Positions 49,047-56,977 of a stretch of DNA of 64,000 bases are shown piece by piece. Source of the stretch: Bacteroidota bacterium (GTDB lineage: Bacteria > Bacteroidota > Rhodothermia > Balneolales > HLUCCA01); the NCBI GenBank assembly GCA_020832235.1, contig JAFIEZ010000020.1, positions 1 through 64,000 of the forward strand, read 5' to 3'. The position numbers and the translations under genes are program-made. Below the pieces are notes generated by a model. The model was not told where the DNA came from. It did no database searches and saw only the letters and a program-made list of their open reading frames with translations. Numbering within the stretch: position 1 is the first letter of the stretch; each line of letters begins with the position of its first letter.

Positions 49047-49478
49047 ATGTCGAAGCTATGGCTCCCGTTGGTCTCCGTATTCGCACTACTGGGTTTTGCT
49101 GATGCCTTTTACTTATCGCTCATGCATTTTCAGGACAGCGATGTGGGGTGTTCGGTAATTACTGGCTGTGATGCTGTATTATCCAGTGAATACGCGTATT
49201 TGTTTGGTATCCCATTAGCGTATCTGGGTGTATTGTATTACCTAAGCGTACTTTTCGGAGCTGCACTATATTATCAAACAGATTCTCGTCTGATTCTGAA
49301 GCTAATAGGCATAATTGTTGGAGGTGGGTTTCTGTTCACCCTATGGCTTATATATTTACAGGCTTTTGTAATCAATGCTTTTTGTCAATTCTGTCTAATA
49401 TCAGCCGTTTTGACCACCTTGATGGGAGCTATGCTGGCATTGGGACTGTTCAAATACAGTGTAGAGGAATTTTCTTAA
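49047..49478 (+). CDS. Vitamin K epoxide reductase-family quinone-linked oxidase
   Basis: A 143-aa protein with four transmembrane helices. It has the two VKOR cysteine pairs, C35 and C41 (CSVITGC) and the active-site pair C113 and C116 (CQFC), with the conserved serine in VLSSEYA. It transfers electrons from DsbA-like proteins to quinone, replacing DsbB. It starts three bases after the DsbA-like gene. Confidence 0.9.
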   Translation: MSKLWLPLVSVFALLGFADAFYLSLMHFQDSDVGCSVITGCDAVLSSEYAYLFGIPLAYLGVLYYLSVLFGAALYYQTDSRLILKLIGIIVGGGFLFTLWLIYLQAFVINAFCQFCLISAVLTTLMGAMLALGLFKYSVEEFS

Positions 49479-49537
49479 TTGCGAGTTACTCCTTATACAC
49501 GTTGAAAATAAACAGTTATAAACGCTGTATACATAAA

Positions 49538-49570
49538 AAAAGCCGACACTTGAATCGAGTCGGCTTTTTT
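49538..49570. terminator. Bidirectional terminator between VKOR and barrel genes
   Basis: AGCCGAC and GTCGGCT form a stem, preceded by six A and followed by six T, so it can end transcripts from both the VKOR gene and the convergent outer-membrane gene. Confidence 0.85.
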
Positions 49571-49621
49571 AACACCTAGCCTATTGGTGTTATCTGCGTA
49601 CCACCAAAAATAGTTTACGGT

Positions 49622-50173
49622 CTAGAACGACAAGGTTACCCCTATATGAAACCGTGCGGCACCATCACCTATTTCTTTTTGTGCTGCACTTACGTCGTCA
49701 TAAGAAGCAACACGAAACTCAATGTACGGTTTAATAAATGGAATCGGGGTTATTGCAATGCCCGCTAATCCATAATAATAATGCGTGCTATTCGTGAAGT
49801 TTTGCGTACTGTCGTACTCCCAGTTTTCCATACCAATTCCAAGACCGACGTATGGGCGAAACAGGCCGAGACCTACGCCACCAATCAGGGCTGCACCGAA
49901 GTCGTACGATTGAACGGTACCGGTAAACGCGGTAGCGTCCGGGAGTCCGGCCAGGCTCAACTCTGCACTTTCACTAAAAAAGCTACCGTGTAACCTTGCT
50001 CTGATATCAACAACTGGAACGGCTCCAAAAATATTTCGCTCAAGCTGCAGGCCAAATCCGTTAGTAGGAGCGTCATTACGCCTTTCGTAGGAAACACCTA
50101 AACTGGTCTGTGCAAAAGCGTCTGTTATCCCCAGGAGGATAACCATCGATAAAATTCCCAATATTTTTTTCAT
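49622..50173 (-). CDS. Small outer-membrane beta-barrel protein
   Basis: A 183-aa protein with a signal peptide (1-21, ending DAFAQ) and eight or so amphipathic strands, ending in phenylalanine (HIGVTLSF). It resembles OmpW/OmpX-like porin-type barrels of Bacteroidota. The ligand is unknown. The gene stands alone. Confidence 0.75.
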   Translation of the reverse strand: MKKILGILSMVILLGITDAFAQTSLGVSYERRNDAPTNGFGLQLERNIFGAVPVVDIRARLHGSFFSESAELSLAGLPDATAFTGTVQSYDFGAALIGGVGLGLFRPYVGLGIGMENWEYDSTQNFTNSTHYYYGLAGIAITPIPFIKPYIEFRVASYDDVSAAQKEIGDGAARFHIGVTLSF

Positions 50174-50232
50174 ATACGTAGGTTTAATTGATTAATTGAA
50201 TAAAGGTCTGTATGGGTTCAATATAAAGGAAT

Positions 50233-51066
50233 TCAAAGGAAATCTTTCTCTTGAATTGCTTCCTGTACCAGAAGTGCCGTCTTTCGTCCGTTACCCCACA
50301 TATAGTTACCGAAAGTGTTTTTTAGTGGTACAATTCGATGGCAAGGAATGATTAGCGCAACTGGGTTTTTGCCCACGGCTGTACCCACAGCTCGTGCAGC
50401 TCCTGATTTACCCATATAACGTGCAAGTTCGGAATAGGATCGCAGTTGTGCCCGGGGAATCTGTGCCAGGGCCCGATAAACATCTAATTGAAATGAAGTA
50501 CAGTTAAGGTGTAAAGTAATCGGGTATTGCTCGTTTCCGGCAAATCTTTCAATTACAGAGCTAATTTCATCGGTATAGCCTGGTTCACAAATAGCCGTGG
50601 GATAGTAGTGCTGTATCTTTTTGACTAACAACGCGTCTAATTCTTTATTGCACAAATGATCCGTTTTTTCATCGACAAAAAGTACGGTTGCGATTCCATG
50701 TTCATCTGCAGCAATTAGCACACTTCCTAACTTTGTTTCAATTGTATGATATACCAGATTGCGTGGCAAAGCAGAACTACGTATTACCGGAATAGCTTTA
50801 TCATACTTTGGCGCAGATTCGCTGAATGGGCTGGATGTGTTCCTCAATGACAGCCTGGCACGTAAAAAGACCAGGTGCTGAATGTACTCTTTAACCGTAA
50901 CGCCTAAACACGCTACAAATATACGTTGAAATATTTGCGGATGTATACCGGTAACCTCTGCTAAAATATCTGCATTTGGATGTGTAGGAAATGTGGAGGC
51001 TATATATTCCAGTGATGGGAGAATATGTGCAAATTTGTATTTGTTTACCATTGCTAAACGATGCAT
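50233..51066 (-). CDS. Ada-like protein: AraC-type HTH fused to O6-alkylguanine-DNA alkyltransferase
   Basis: A 277-aa two-part protein. Residues about 15-85 look like an AraC-family DNA-binding region (LAEVTGIHPQIFQRIF), and the remainder is an alkyltransferase domain with the active-site motif IIPCHRIV and helix-turn-helix 'ARAVGTAVGKNP'. The N-terminal zinc domain of E. coli Ada, which accepts methyl groups from phosphotriesters, is absent, so methyl-dependent activation as in E. coli is not expected. It repairs O6-methylguanine by suicide transfer. Whether it still regulates transcription is open. Confidence 0.85.
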   Translation of the reverse strand: MHRLAMVNKYKFAHILPSLEYIASTFPTHPNADILAEVTGIHPQIFQRIFVACLGVTVKEYIQHLVFLRARLSLRNTSSPFSESAPKYDKAIPVIRSSALPRNLVYHTIETKLGSVLIAADEHGIATVLFVDEKTDHLCNKELDALLVKKIQHYYPTAICEPGYTDEISSVIERFAGNEQYPITLHLNCTSFQLDVYRALAQIPRAQLRSYSELARYMGKSGAARAVGTAVGKNPVALIIPCHRIVPLKNTFGNYMWGNGRKTALLVQEAIQEKDFL

Positions 51067-51214
51067 AAAGCACTTGACTAAATTTATCTGCCCAAAAAAT
51101 GTGATAGAATTATGATTGTTGTCTTAAATAATAATTGAATTTATTTGTATATATATTTAAGTTTAATTTAGTGTTCAAAATAATGTTTACTGACAAAGCC
51201 ATAATCTTCTGTAT

Positions 51215-51472
51215 ATGAAAATAAAATTTGTTTCCCGTAACGATGTTAAAGTTACAAAAAAATCAACGTCGAAATTTCGACCATTGATAGAAGCCCTTGG
51301 TCAGCTTGTTCCTGGAGGAGAAGCTGTGGAGGTGGTTTACACCAACGAAAAAGAGCTTAACTCAATGCGAAATATAGTTTACACCTACAATCGTGAAAAC
51401 AATGCTAAAATAAAGAGTGGGAAGGATGCCGTTAACGGTAAAATTTATTTCTTTAAAGACAAAAAGAAATAG
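51215..51472 (+). CDS. Small basic protein of unknown function
   Basis: An 85-aa, lysine-rich protein. It is not recognised. It has a beta-alpha-beta look (MKIKFVSR, 'FRPLIEALGQL', 'EAVEVVY') and a basic C-terminus. A good terminator follows directly. The upstream AT-rich region is a plausible promoter. It may bind nucleic acid, but nothing specific supports that. Confidence 0.65.
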   Translation: MKIKFVSRNDVKVTKKSTSKFRPLIEALGQLVPGGEAVEVVYTNEKELNSMRNIVYTYNRENNAKIKSGKDAVNGKIYFFKDKKK

Positions 51473-51497
51473 ACGTTAACTATTTTAAACTTTATTT

Positions 51498-51532
51498 AGG
51501 TCTCACTTGTTTTCAGGTGAGACCTTTTTTTT
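51498..51532 (+). terminator. Rho-independent terminator after the small basic gene
   Basis: AGGTCTCAC and GTGAGACCT form a 9-bp stem followed by eight or nine T. Confidence 0.92.
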
Positions 51533-51665
51533 GCTATTCTGTTGTTAAATATCCGTATTAGGGTATTTAACATGAACCTATTTTATATCATAATCGTTGT
51601 GCTTCATTAGTTTACAGGTTACATCACGATATCATTTACATCAAATATTAACACAATTATTAAAC

Positions 51666-52832
51666 TTGGACAGAAGAAAAATACTCCAAAGAGCCACTGA
51701 ATTCATTCAAAAGTATTACCGTGAGACGAATTCATACGCTGAAGAAGAACTGATAGAACGTTTAGCCGCCGTTGAGGCCCAGATAATTAAACTCGGAACC
51801 TACGTACACACTAAAGAAGAGCTGGAATTTGGTGCCAAAGTAGCATGGAGAAACAGTAACAGGTGCATTGGTCGACTGTTCTGGGATTCGTTAACCGTAT
51901 TTGATAATCGGCATCTAACAGATCCCCTTGACATTATGAGAGCTACGGTAGCGTATGTGAAGTGGGCAGAAAATGACGGCAAAATTCGTCCAGCAATTTG
52001 TGTTTTTGCCCCGCTTAATCCCTCGAATGGTGAAAGTATACGTTTCTGGAACAGCAAACTGGTACGTTATGCCGGATATAAAGACCATGATAAAGACAAC
52101 GTAACTGGTGATCCGGATGAAGTTGAATTTACGCATGCATGTCAGCGTTTGGGCTGGAAAGGGGCAGGAGGGAAATATGACGTGCTTCCGGTTGTAATTG
52201 ACTCACCGGGATATGAAACACAATGGTTCAACTGGTGTGATTGGCACAAGCCACTTGAGGTACCCATCATCCATCCCGAGTACAAGTGGTTCGAAGAACT
52301 TGAGTTGAAATGGTATGGTTTGCCGATCATATCTGATATGACGCTCGAAATCGGTGGAATTGAATACACCGCAGCCCCATTTAACGGATGGTTTATGGGG
52401 ACCGAAATCGGTACCCGGAATCTGGCGGACGAACACCGATACAATATGTTGCCTGAAATTGCAGAACGTTTGAACCTCAATAAGCGCAACCGCTCTGCTT
52501 TATGGCGTGACCGGGCTCTGACCGAGTTAAACACAGCCGTTTTGTACTCATTCAAGGCGCGAGGTGTTACTATGGTAGACCATCATAGTGCAGCTACACA
52601 GTTCGAACGATTTGAGCGCAGGGAAAAGGAAGCAGGCAGAACGGTATGTGCCGACTGGGCGTGGTTAGTACCGCCAACGGCAGGATCAACAACAAACCTG
52701 TTTCATAAGCAGTGGTCAAATGACGTTCAAAGCCCCAACTACTACTATGCAGATAAGCCATACGAAGACCATTCCGGAAATGATAAACACGACTCAGCTG
52801 TCTGCCCATTTCACATACAAGCCCGTAAGTAA
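51666..52832 (+). CDS. nos: Bacterial nitric oxide synthase, oxygenase domain only
   Basis: A 388-aa heme enzyme. The NOS signature WRNSNRCIGR gives the axial heme ligand C67, preceded by YVHTKEELEFGAKVA. The arginine- and pterin-site segments 'LELKWYGLPIISDM', 'AAPFNGWFMGTEIG', and 'VDHHSAATQFERFE' match the bacterial family, and the glutamate that binds L-arginine lies in GTEIGTRN. It converts arginine to citrulline and NO, using an external reductase because no flavin domain is attached. The frame opens at TTG 51597, but the sequence before 51666 has no family similarity, so the TTG at 51666 is preferred. It is next to a tRNA gene and the integrated element. Confidence 0.94.
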   Translation: MDRRKILQRATEFIQKYYRETNSYAEEELIERLAAVEAQIIKLGTYVHTKEELEFGAKVAWRNSNRCIGRLFWDSLTVFDNRHLTDPLDIMRATVAYVKWAENDGKIRPAICVFAPLNPSNGESIRFWNSKLVRYAGYKDHDKDNVTGDPDEVEFTHACQRLGWKGAGGKYDVLPVVIDSPGYETQWFNWCDWHKPLEVPIIHPEYKWFEELELKWYGLPIISDMTLEIGGIEYTAAPFNGWFMGTEIGTRNLADEHRYNMLPEIAERLNLNKRNRSALWRDRALTELNTAVLYSFKARGVTMVDHHSAATQFERFERREKEAGRTVCADWAWLVPPTAGSTTNLFHKQWSNDVQSPNYYYADKPYEDHSGNDKHDSAVCPFHIQARK

Positions 52833-52942
52833 AAAAGGTGCACATCCGTGTTATTCACGATGGATGTAAAAGGCAACTGGATGAGAAATTGGTTGTGAGG
52901 AAGTTAAATATTTGCGTATTTTTGAGATCTGTTTAAATCAGT

Positions 52943-53028
52943 GCCGCAGTGGTGGAATGGTAGACACGATGGACTTAAAATCCATTGACCCTCAAACGGT
53001 CGTGCCGGTTCGAGTCCGGCCTGCGGTA
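52943..53028 (+). tRNA. tRNA-Leu (UAA)
   Basis: The sequence begins GCCGCAG and closes with CTGCGGTA, giving a 7-bp acceptor stem with one G-T pair. The D arm, a long variable arm typical of leucine tRNA, and the T loop GTTCGAGTC are present. The anticodon loop reads CTTAAAA with anticodon TAA. Its 3' half is duplicated at 60804, so it is the attachment site of the element. Confidence 0.93.
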
Positions 53029-53031
53029 CAC
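52969..53031 (+). repeat. attL: 63-bp direct repeat within tRNA-Leu
   Basis: All 63 bases from the anticodon-stem region of tRNA-Leu to three bases past its end are identical to 60804-60866. The repeat keeps the tRNA intact at this end. Confidence 0.95.
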
Positions 53032-53034
53032 GTT

Positions 53035-53088
53035 AAGCCCTTGTAATTCATAGTCTTATTGAATTGCCGGGGCTTTTCTTTTTTTTGC
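53035..53088 (+). terminator. Terminator after tRNA-Leu, carried by the element
   Basis: AAGCCC and GGGCTT bracket partially paired AATTCA/TGAATT sequence and are followed by a long T-rich run. It restores a terminator for the tRNA after integration; the original terminator is at 60870. Confidence 0.75.
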
Positions 53089-53100
53089 TAAATGTGCATC

Positions 53101-53142
53101 TGGTACACGAAAATTCAGCGCTGGTACATGATTGGTACATGA
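53101..53142 (+). repeat. Left TGGTACAYGA boxes
   Basis: TGGTACACGA at 53101 and TGGTACATGA at 53122 and 53133. The last two are 11 bases apart, about one helical turn. The same boxes occur near the right end. They are candidate integrase arm-binding sites. Confidence 0.6.
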
Positions 53143-53235
53143 ATCGGGGGTATAAGGGGGTCTTTTTTTTAGTATGCGACTTATACGCTTTTTTTGATAG
53201 GTAGCCCGTTCCCGTATATATATAGATGACACCCC

Positions 53236-53393
53236 TACTTAATTTACTTAATTACTTAGAAAGGCGATTCCGCTTCATACGGGGCGATTATTGCCAAAAA
53301 TAGGGGGTACTTACGCTACTTAGTTACTACTTAATAAGGGTAGATTCCATAAAAAAAGCCCCTAGTCGGTCAAAACTAAGGGCTTACTACTTA
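53236..53393 (+). repeat. Left TACTTA repeat array
   Basis: Seven TACTTA copies start at 53236, 53245, 53253, 53308, 53317, 53328 and 53388. The first three (53236-53258) form a 23-bp block that is repeated in inverse orientation at 60587-60609 with one mismatch. Confidence 0.7.
53351..53385 (-). terminator. Terminator after terL
   Basis: On the minus strand AAGCCCTTAG pairs with CTAGGGGCTT and is followed by a run of T. It ends the leftward transcript of the island about 25 bases past the terL stop. Confidence 0.85.
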
Positions 53394-53408
53394 GCGCAGT
53401 AATCTAAC

Positions 53409-54791
53409 CTAAAGCGCAATTAAACGGGGTTTTATAGTTGGGTAATCGGGTTTTATTAGACCGTATCGCACCGCGTCCGCTGAATGGTCTGGCTGTCGGG
53501 TGTCTAGGTCTTCAGCGTTTCGGGGGTCACGTCCCAGATACGGTACAGTAGCCCAGAAGTATTCACAATTTCGGGCGATATATAGCCCCGGTCGGTCTGG
53601 CTTCCCCGCGTCTTCTAGCATCCGTCGCATACGTTCCCAGCCAGATTTTCGGTCTGATTTATGTGCGCGCCTAAAGGTTACACCCGCCCGCGAAAATTCA
53701 TTAGCTATTGATCCAGACGCAGACCCATGATTAGAAAATATTGCATCATCTGCCACGCCCGCGGGCTTAATGTCCCACTTGTAAGCCATTTCTTTTATTA
53801 GTTCGGCTAAGTGCGGGACGGTATAGCCCAGCCCTTCATTTAGTGCCACGGGGTCGGATGTTACAAGTTCATCTATTATCAGTATGGAATCTTTCGGGAA
53901 GTATTGCTCACCGATTGAAGCGCCCGGACTTTCTAGCATGATGTAGGTAGCTGAAGGGGCGGAAGACCCGTAATCATGCGTAAGCCAATGATTCCACTTT
54001 GAAGTTTTGGAAGACCAGCCGTCTTTTTTGTCGGGTATAGCGCTTATTGGGTCTATGGCGTTTCGGTTTTCGTCGATTACAGTAGCGAAGTAAGCGCCCC
54101 TTGCGACCGCCCAATCACCTTCAAGCCATGCCCTTAATAGTTCTTTGTCGGTCGGACATGATGCTTCCAGCTGTTTGATGTACTGCGCTTGGTCTATAAA
54201 CGGGTTGTCCCTATATGTTGAAGGGGCGTACACCCATTGTCTGCCAGACTGTTCATCTTTGAAGGGCGTCCACGGCTTCGACTTAAAGACGTAGCGTTTA
54301 GCTAACCAATGATGACCAGCCCCGCCCGGATTCGCCCCGATTACCATGCGTATAGGGATTGATTTATCACCCCGTAAGTTTGAACGTAGTCGGTCGATTA
54401 GTTCGGGGGTCGGATATTGCCCGGCTTCGTCTATAATAAGAAGGGTGAAGCTTCGTCCCTGGTACTTATCATAGTCCCGCGCGGACTCTAATTGTCCTAG
54501 TTCAATGTACCCGCCATTAGGTAAACGCCAGACGTGTTCTGTGCCATTATATCGAGCTTTTTTACCAAATAACTGCCCGAAAATATCCATTGTGATGTTT
54601 TCAAAGTCTGCCAGACCCTTATAAGTCTTCCTTATATATAGTACCCGCGCTTTATTGCCATGTTCGGTACAATGTCTAAGGGCTAGGGCTAACATGGTAA
54701 ATGATTTTGAACCACCACGACCACCGCCCAGAAAGACGTCGAATTCTTCCGGGACGATACAGACGCGGTTTTGAAAATTACTTAGTTTCAT
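53409..54791 (-). CDS. Phage terminase large subunit
   Basis: A 460-aa complete TerL. The packaging ATPase has Walker A GGGRGGSKS (22-30) and Walker B LLIIDE (117-122). The RNase H-like nuclease domain has candidate metal ligands D273 (THDYGSS), D348/D349 (VADDAIF) and D435/D439 (DHSADAV). It would cut concatemeric DNA and pump it into a procapsid. It overlaps the TerS gene by 14 bases and is the last gene of the island. With no capsid or portal genes here, it must dock on a portal supplied by another phage. Confidence 0.93.
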   Translation of the reverse strand: MKLSNFQNRVCIVPEEFDVFLGGGRGGSKSFTMLALALRHCTEHGNKARVLYIRKTYKGLADFENITMDIFGQLFGKKARYNGTEHVWRLPNGGYIELGQLESARDYDKYQGRSFTLLIIDEAGQYPTPELIDRLRSNLRGDKSIPIRMVIGANPGGAGHHWLAKRYVFKSKPWTPFKDEQSGRQWVYAPSTYRDNPFIDQAQYIKQLEASCPTDKELLRAWLEGDWAVARGAYFATVIDENRNAIDPISAIPDKKDGWSSKTSKWNHWLTHDYGSSAPSATYIMLESPGASIGEQYFPKDSILIIDELVTSDPVALNEGLGYTVPHLAELIKEMAYKWDIKPAGVADDAIFSNHGSASGSIANEFSRAGVTFRRAHKSDRKSGWERMRRMLEDAGKPDRPGLYIARNCEYFWATVPYLGRDPRNAEDLDTRQPDHSADAVRYGLIKPDYPTIKPRLIAL

Positions 54792-55176
54792 CTTCTTGCT
54801 GATTTATTTGCATGGTTTTAATGTATTCTTCTGGCTTCATAGACCCCGGAAGGGTAATCTGTACGGCTATGGCGTTCGTGTTTTGGACTTCTGCGCCTTC
54901 TTTATATCCGTGTCGGGTCTTCAGTAGGAACATTGAAGCGGTTGAATCGCCTTTCATCGCTTTTTCATATAGCACCCCGAAAAGCTTATCATGTTCAATC
55001 ATGCGCGCTTGTTCCAATACTTCGCGGGTCGTTTCGTCTTCGCGCTTAATTCGTACCCATGTATCATACCCTAGCCCTAAAGCTTTGGCGATATCCGTTT
55101 CGTTTACGCCCCGCTGCGCTAGGTCGCGTATAATCTGATGCCCGCGCTTTGATATAGTCTTTTTTCTGCGTCCCAT
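54778..55176 (-). CDS. Probable terminase small subunit
   Basis: A 132-aa protein with a basic N-terminus (MGRRKKTISKR), a helix-turn-helix (GVNETDIAKALGLGYDTWVRIK), a helical oligomerisation region and an acidic C-terminus. Its size, HTH and overlap with terL fit TerS, which recognises the packaging site. The assignment rests mainly on position and the HTH. It would set which DNA is packaged, and a private version could redirect packaging to the island. Confidence 0.8.
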   Translation of the reverse strand: MGRRKKTISKRGHQIIRDLAQRGVNETDIAKALGLGYDTWVRIKREDETTREVLEQARMIEHDKLFGVLYEKAMKGDSTASMFLLKTRHGYKEGAEVQNTNAIAVQITLPGSMKPEEYIKTMQINQQEDETK

Positions 55177-55195
55177 GTTCTTAATGTTTAGGGCT

Positions 55196-55220
55196 GGGGC
55201 TTCCCGATTAAGAAAGCCCC
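55196..55220 (-). promoter_or_regulatory. Hairpin between the 140-aa gene and terS
   Basis: GGGGCTT and AAGCCCC form a perfect 7-bp stem with an 11-nt loop in the 58-bp gap before terS. No T-run follows on the minus strand, so it may be an attenuator or a processing site rather than a terminator. Confidence 0.55.
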
Positions 55221-55234
55221 TTCACCCGTGAATA

Positions 55235-55657
55235 TTAGCGGTCTATTTTGATGTTGTCGTTTAGCTTACTAAGCGTAACTAGTGAAGCATCTTCCAGACC
55301 GTTTAACCCTAGCGCTGTCATGTAAGCGCTGTGACCAAATACTTCGCTGAAGCGTTCGCGCGCTTGTGGGGTAGTGAATTCATCCGCTGAAACTTCGATT
55401 TCAAGTTCAACGTCTTGCGACCGCGGGGCTACCTTGCTCATGTCTGCTAAGATATTTTCGCGGTTCTTTTCGTAGGCTTCTGGGGACATTTTCCCGATTT
55501 CTTCCGGGGTGTAGCCCGCAAATTTACCCGTACCACCGTAAGCAAGTGCGAAGCGGTTAAGGGTGTCTTGGTACTTCATTACCCCCAGAATGTCCACGAA
55601 GTTTTGAACGTTCTTGGGTTCTTCTAGAAATGATCGTTTGATTTTTACTTTAGGCAT
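55235..55657 (-). CDS. Unknown island protein, 140 aa
   Basis: Not recognised. The protein is soluble and mostly helical at the N-terminus (VQNFVDILGVMKYQDTLNRF) with an acidic stretch (DVELEIEVSADEF) in the middle. It has no signal or membrane segment. It starts 8 bases after the 85-aa gene and precedes terS. It may act in packaging or in interference with the helper phage; that is context-based guesswork. Confidence 0.7.
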   Translation of the reverse strand: MPKVKIKRSFLEEPKNVQNFVDILGVMKYQDTLNRFALAYGGTGKFAGYTPEEIGKMSPEAYEKNRENILADMSKVAPRSQDVELEIEVSADEFTTPQARERFSEVFGHSAYMTALGLNGLEDASLVTLSKLNDNIKIDR

Positions 55658-55665
55658 GGTCTTTA

Positions 55666-55923
55666 TTATTTGATGTAAGGGTTTATTCGTACTTGTGTTG
55701 CGATTCGGGTATCAATGAAGCCATTGATTGTTGCTGAAGCTTCCAGACGTCCGGTTTCATGGTTTTGCCCGAACCTTCTATCTGATTTAAGCCTTTTGGT
55801 CGCGTCGATAATGGTATCGACTGCCAGCTGTTGCACTTCTGAAATGACTTGCCCCAGATGCTTAGTCTGCGCTTCAAGTTCAGAATTCCGTCTTAGTAGT
55901 TCGTCGATTTCTTGCTGTGTCAT
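55666..55923 (-). CDS. Small coiled-coil island protein, 85 aa
   Basis: Not recognised. The first 45 residues (IDELLRRNSELEAQTKHLGQ, then VISEVQQL) have heptad spacing typical of a short coiled coil. The tail is polar. Its ATG overlaps the stop of the 61-aa gene by 4 bases, so translation is coupled. It could be a scaffold- or adaptor-like protein. Confidence 0.65.
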   Translation of the reverse strand: MTQQEIDELLRRNSELEAQTKHLGQVISEVQQLAVDTIIDATKRLKSDRRFGQNHETGRLEASATINGFIDTRIATQVRINPYIK

Positions 55924-56105
55924 GGTCTGCGTTCTTTGGGTTCTGGGTTGCCTAGCATTTTTCTAAGGTTGTATAAGTAGGTTGCAATGTGGGAAAGCGT
56001 TTCTGTATCGGTATGGGGGTTCGTAATAAACTGATGTATATCGTCTATCATGTACCCGTATTCGCGCTGAAACTCTTCGCTTTTTATGTTGATTGGTTGC
56101 TTCAT
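55920..56105 (-). CDS. Small island protein, 61 aa
   Basis: Not recognised. A short, soluble, helical protein (REYGYMIDDIHQFI, 'TETLSHIATYLYNLRKML'). It lies 11 bases after the primase-like gene and overlaps the 85-aa gene by 4 bases, which supports it as a real gene. Confidence 0.6.
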   Translation of the reverse strand: MKQPINIKSEEFQREYGYMIDDIHQFITNPHTDTETLSHIATYLYNLRKMLGNPEPKERRP

Positions 56106-56116
56106 GGTTGTATGAT

Positions 56117-56977
56117 TTATTGTTTGTGGGTTAAGTTGTCCGCGCCCGCCCCGTAATTGTTGCGATAGCGCTTATAAGCGTCTGAAATACAGTTGCTTTG
56201 AATTTCATCCAGACTGATTATTTCTTTATTGATGAAGGATTCCGCTTCATTCTGGGGTACGCCCTTAAAGTTTAGGAAGTCACATAAGCGAAAAATTGAA
56301 TAGTGCATATCCTTCGCGCGGGTGAAGGTGAATCCACGGTCGTAAACGAAGTTCATGCCCCGCGTAAAGACGTCGTTTGAATTGCTGATGTACTGTCTGT
56401 GACTGATTGGCGTACGTTCTTTGATTGGTTCGCCCTTCATCTTTGTATAGGTCTTCGCGCTTTCTTTGATAACCGCGTTCGGGTCGTAACTGTAAAAGCG
56501 TTTATCGTTAGCGTTCTGCCCCTTACTTGGGTCTAGGACTATGCCAATTCTTTTAAAATCAAGCTGTAACGCCCGATAATGCGCGCCTTGAACACTAGGG
56601 TCACTTATCTTTATAAGCGCCCAGACGCCCCGCCCAGACAGCGACAGCGCACTAAATGCCACGTGTTGTATATTGGCTAGCTGGTCGCGTAAATGTTCCC
56701 AATCGTTTATACTTGGGTTGTGGTCATCGTCGATGTCAATAGATACCCAGCCCGAAAAGGAAACAATGTTTTCTAGTCGATGTCCCCCGACGCATTGACC
56801 GCCCACGATTACAGAAGGCATAGTCTTTTTAAGCGCTTTATTTTGGTTCTTTCGGTATTGAATTACACGGTCTGTGTAAGTGCATCCGTTCTTTACGAAG
56901 TCCAGCCATTGCATAAGCTGTATATCTTGGGGCGGACTTTGAAAACTTGTGAGCATTGATACAGTATTATTGAACAT
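56117..56977 (-). CDS. BT4734/VirE N-domain primase-like protein
   Basis: A 286-aa protein. Residues about 55-175 match the archaeo-eukaryotic-primase-like BT4734/VirE N-terminal domain: SGWVSIDIDDD supplies the acidic pair (D81, D83) and SLSGRGVWALIKI gives the SxSGRG signature. A C-terminal helical part (about 205-280) follows. It may prime replication of the excised island. It overlaps the DUF3987 gene by 11 bases; the two families are often encoded together in phages and islands. Confidence 0.78.
   Translation of the reverse strand: MFNNTVSMLTSFQSPPQDIQLMQWLDFVKNGCTYTDRVIQYRKNQNKALKKTMPSVIVGGQCVGGHRLENIVSFSGWVSIDIDDDHNPSINDWEHLRDQLANIQHVAFSALSLSGRGVWALIKISDPSVQGAHYRALQLDFKRIGIVLDPSKGQNANDKRFYSYDPNAVIKESAKTYTKMKGEPIKERTPISHRQYISNSNDVFTRGMNFVYDRGFTFTRAKDMHYSIFRLCDFLNFKGVPQNEAESFINKEIISLDEIQSNCISDAYKRYRNNYGAGADNLTHKQ

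Larger units (their letters stand above)
53032..53408. other. Left non-coding arm of the island
   Basis: This stretch of 377 bp has no gene. It contains the tRNA terminator, three TGGTACAYGA boxes, seven TACTTA repeats, an AT-rich tract around 53215-53226 and the terL terminator. It resembles the left arm of an attachment site and perhaps an origin. Confidence 0.7.

Noticed and set aside
51597-51665. N-terminal extension of the NOS protein from the TTG at 51597
   Set aside because: These 23 residues have no similarity to bacterial NOS proteins, while the TTG at 51666 gives the usual start just before the first helix.
53200-53400. A CRISPR array in the left island arm
   Set aside because: The TACTTA repeats are only 6 bp, irregularly spaced and without unique spacers; no cas genes are present.
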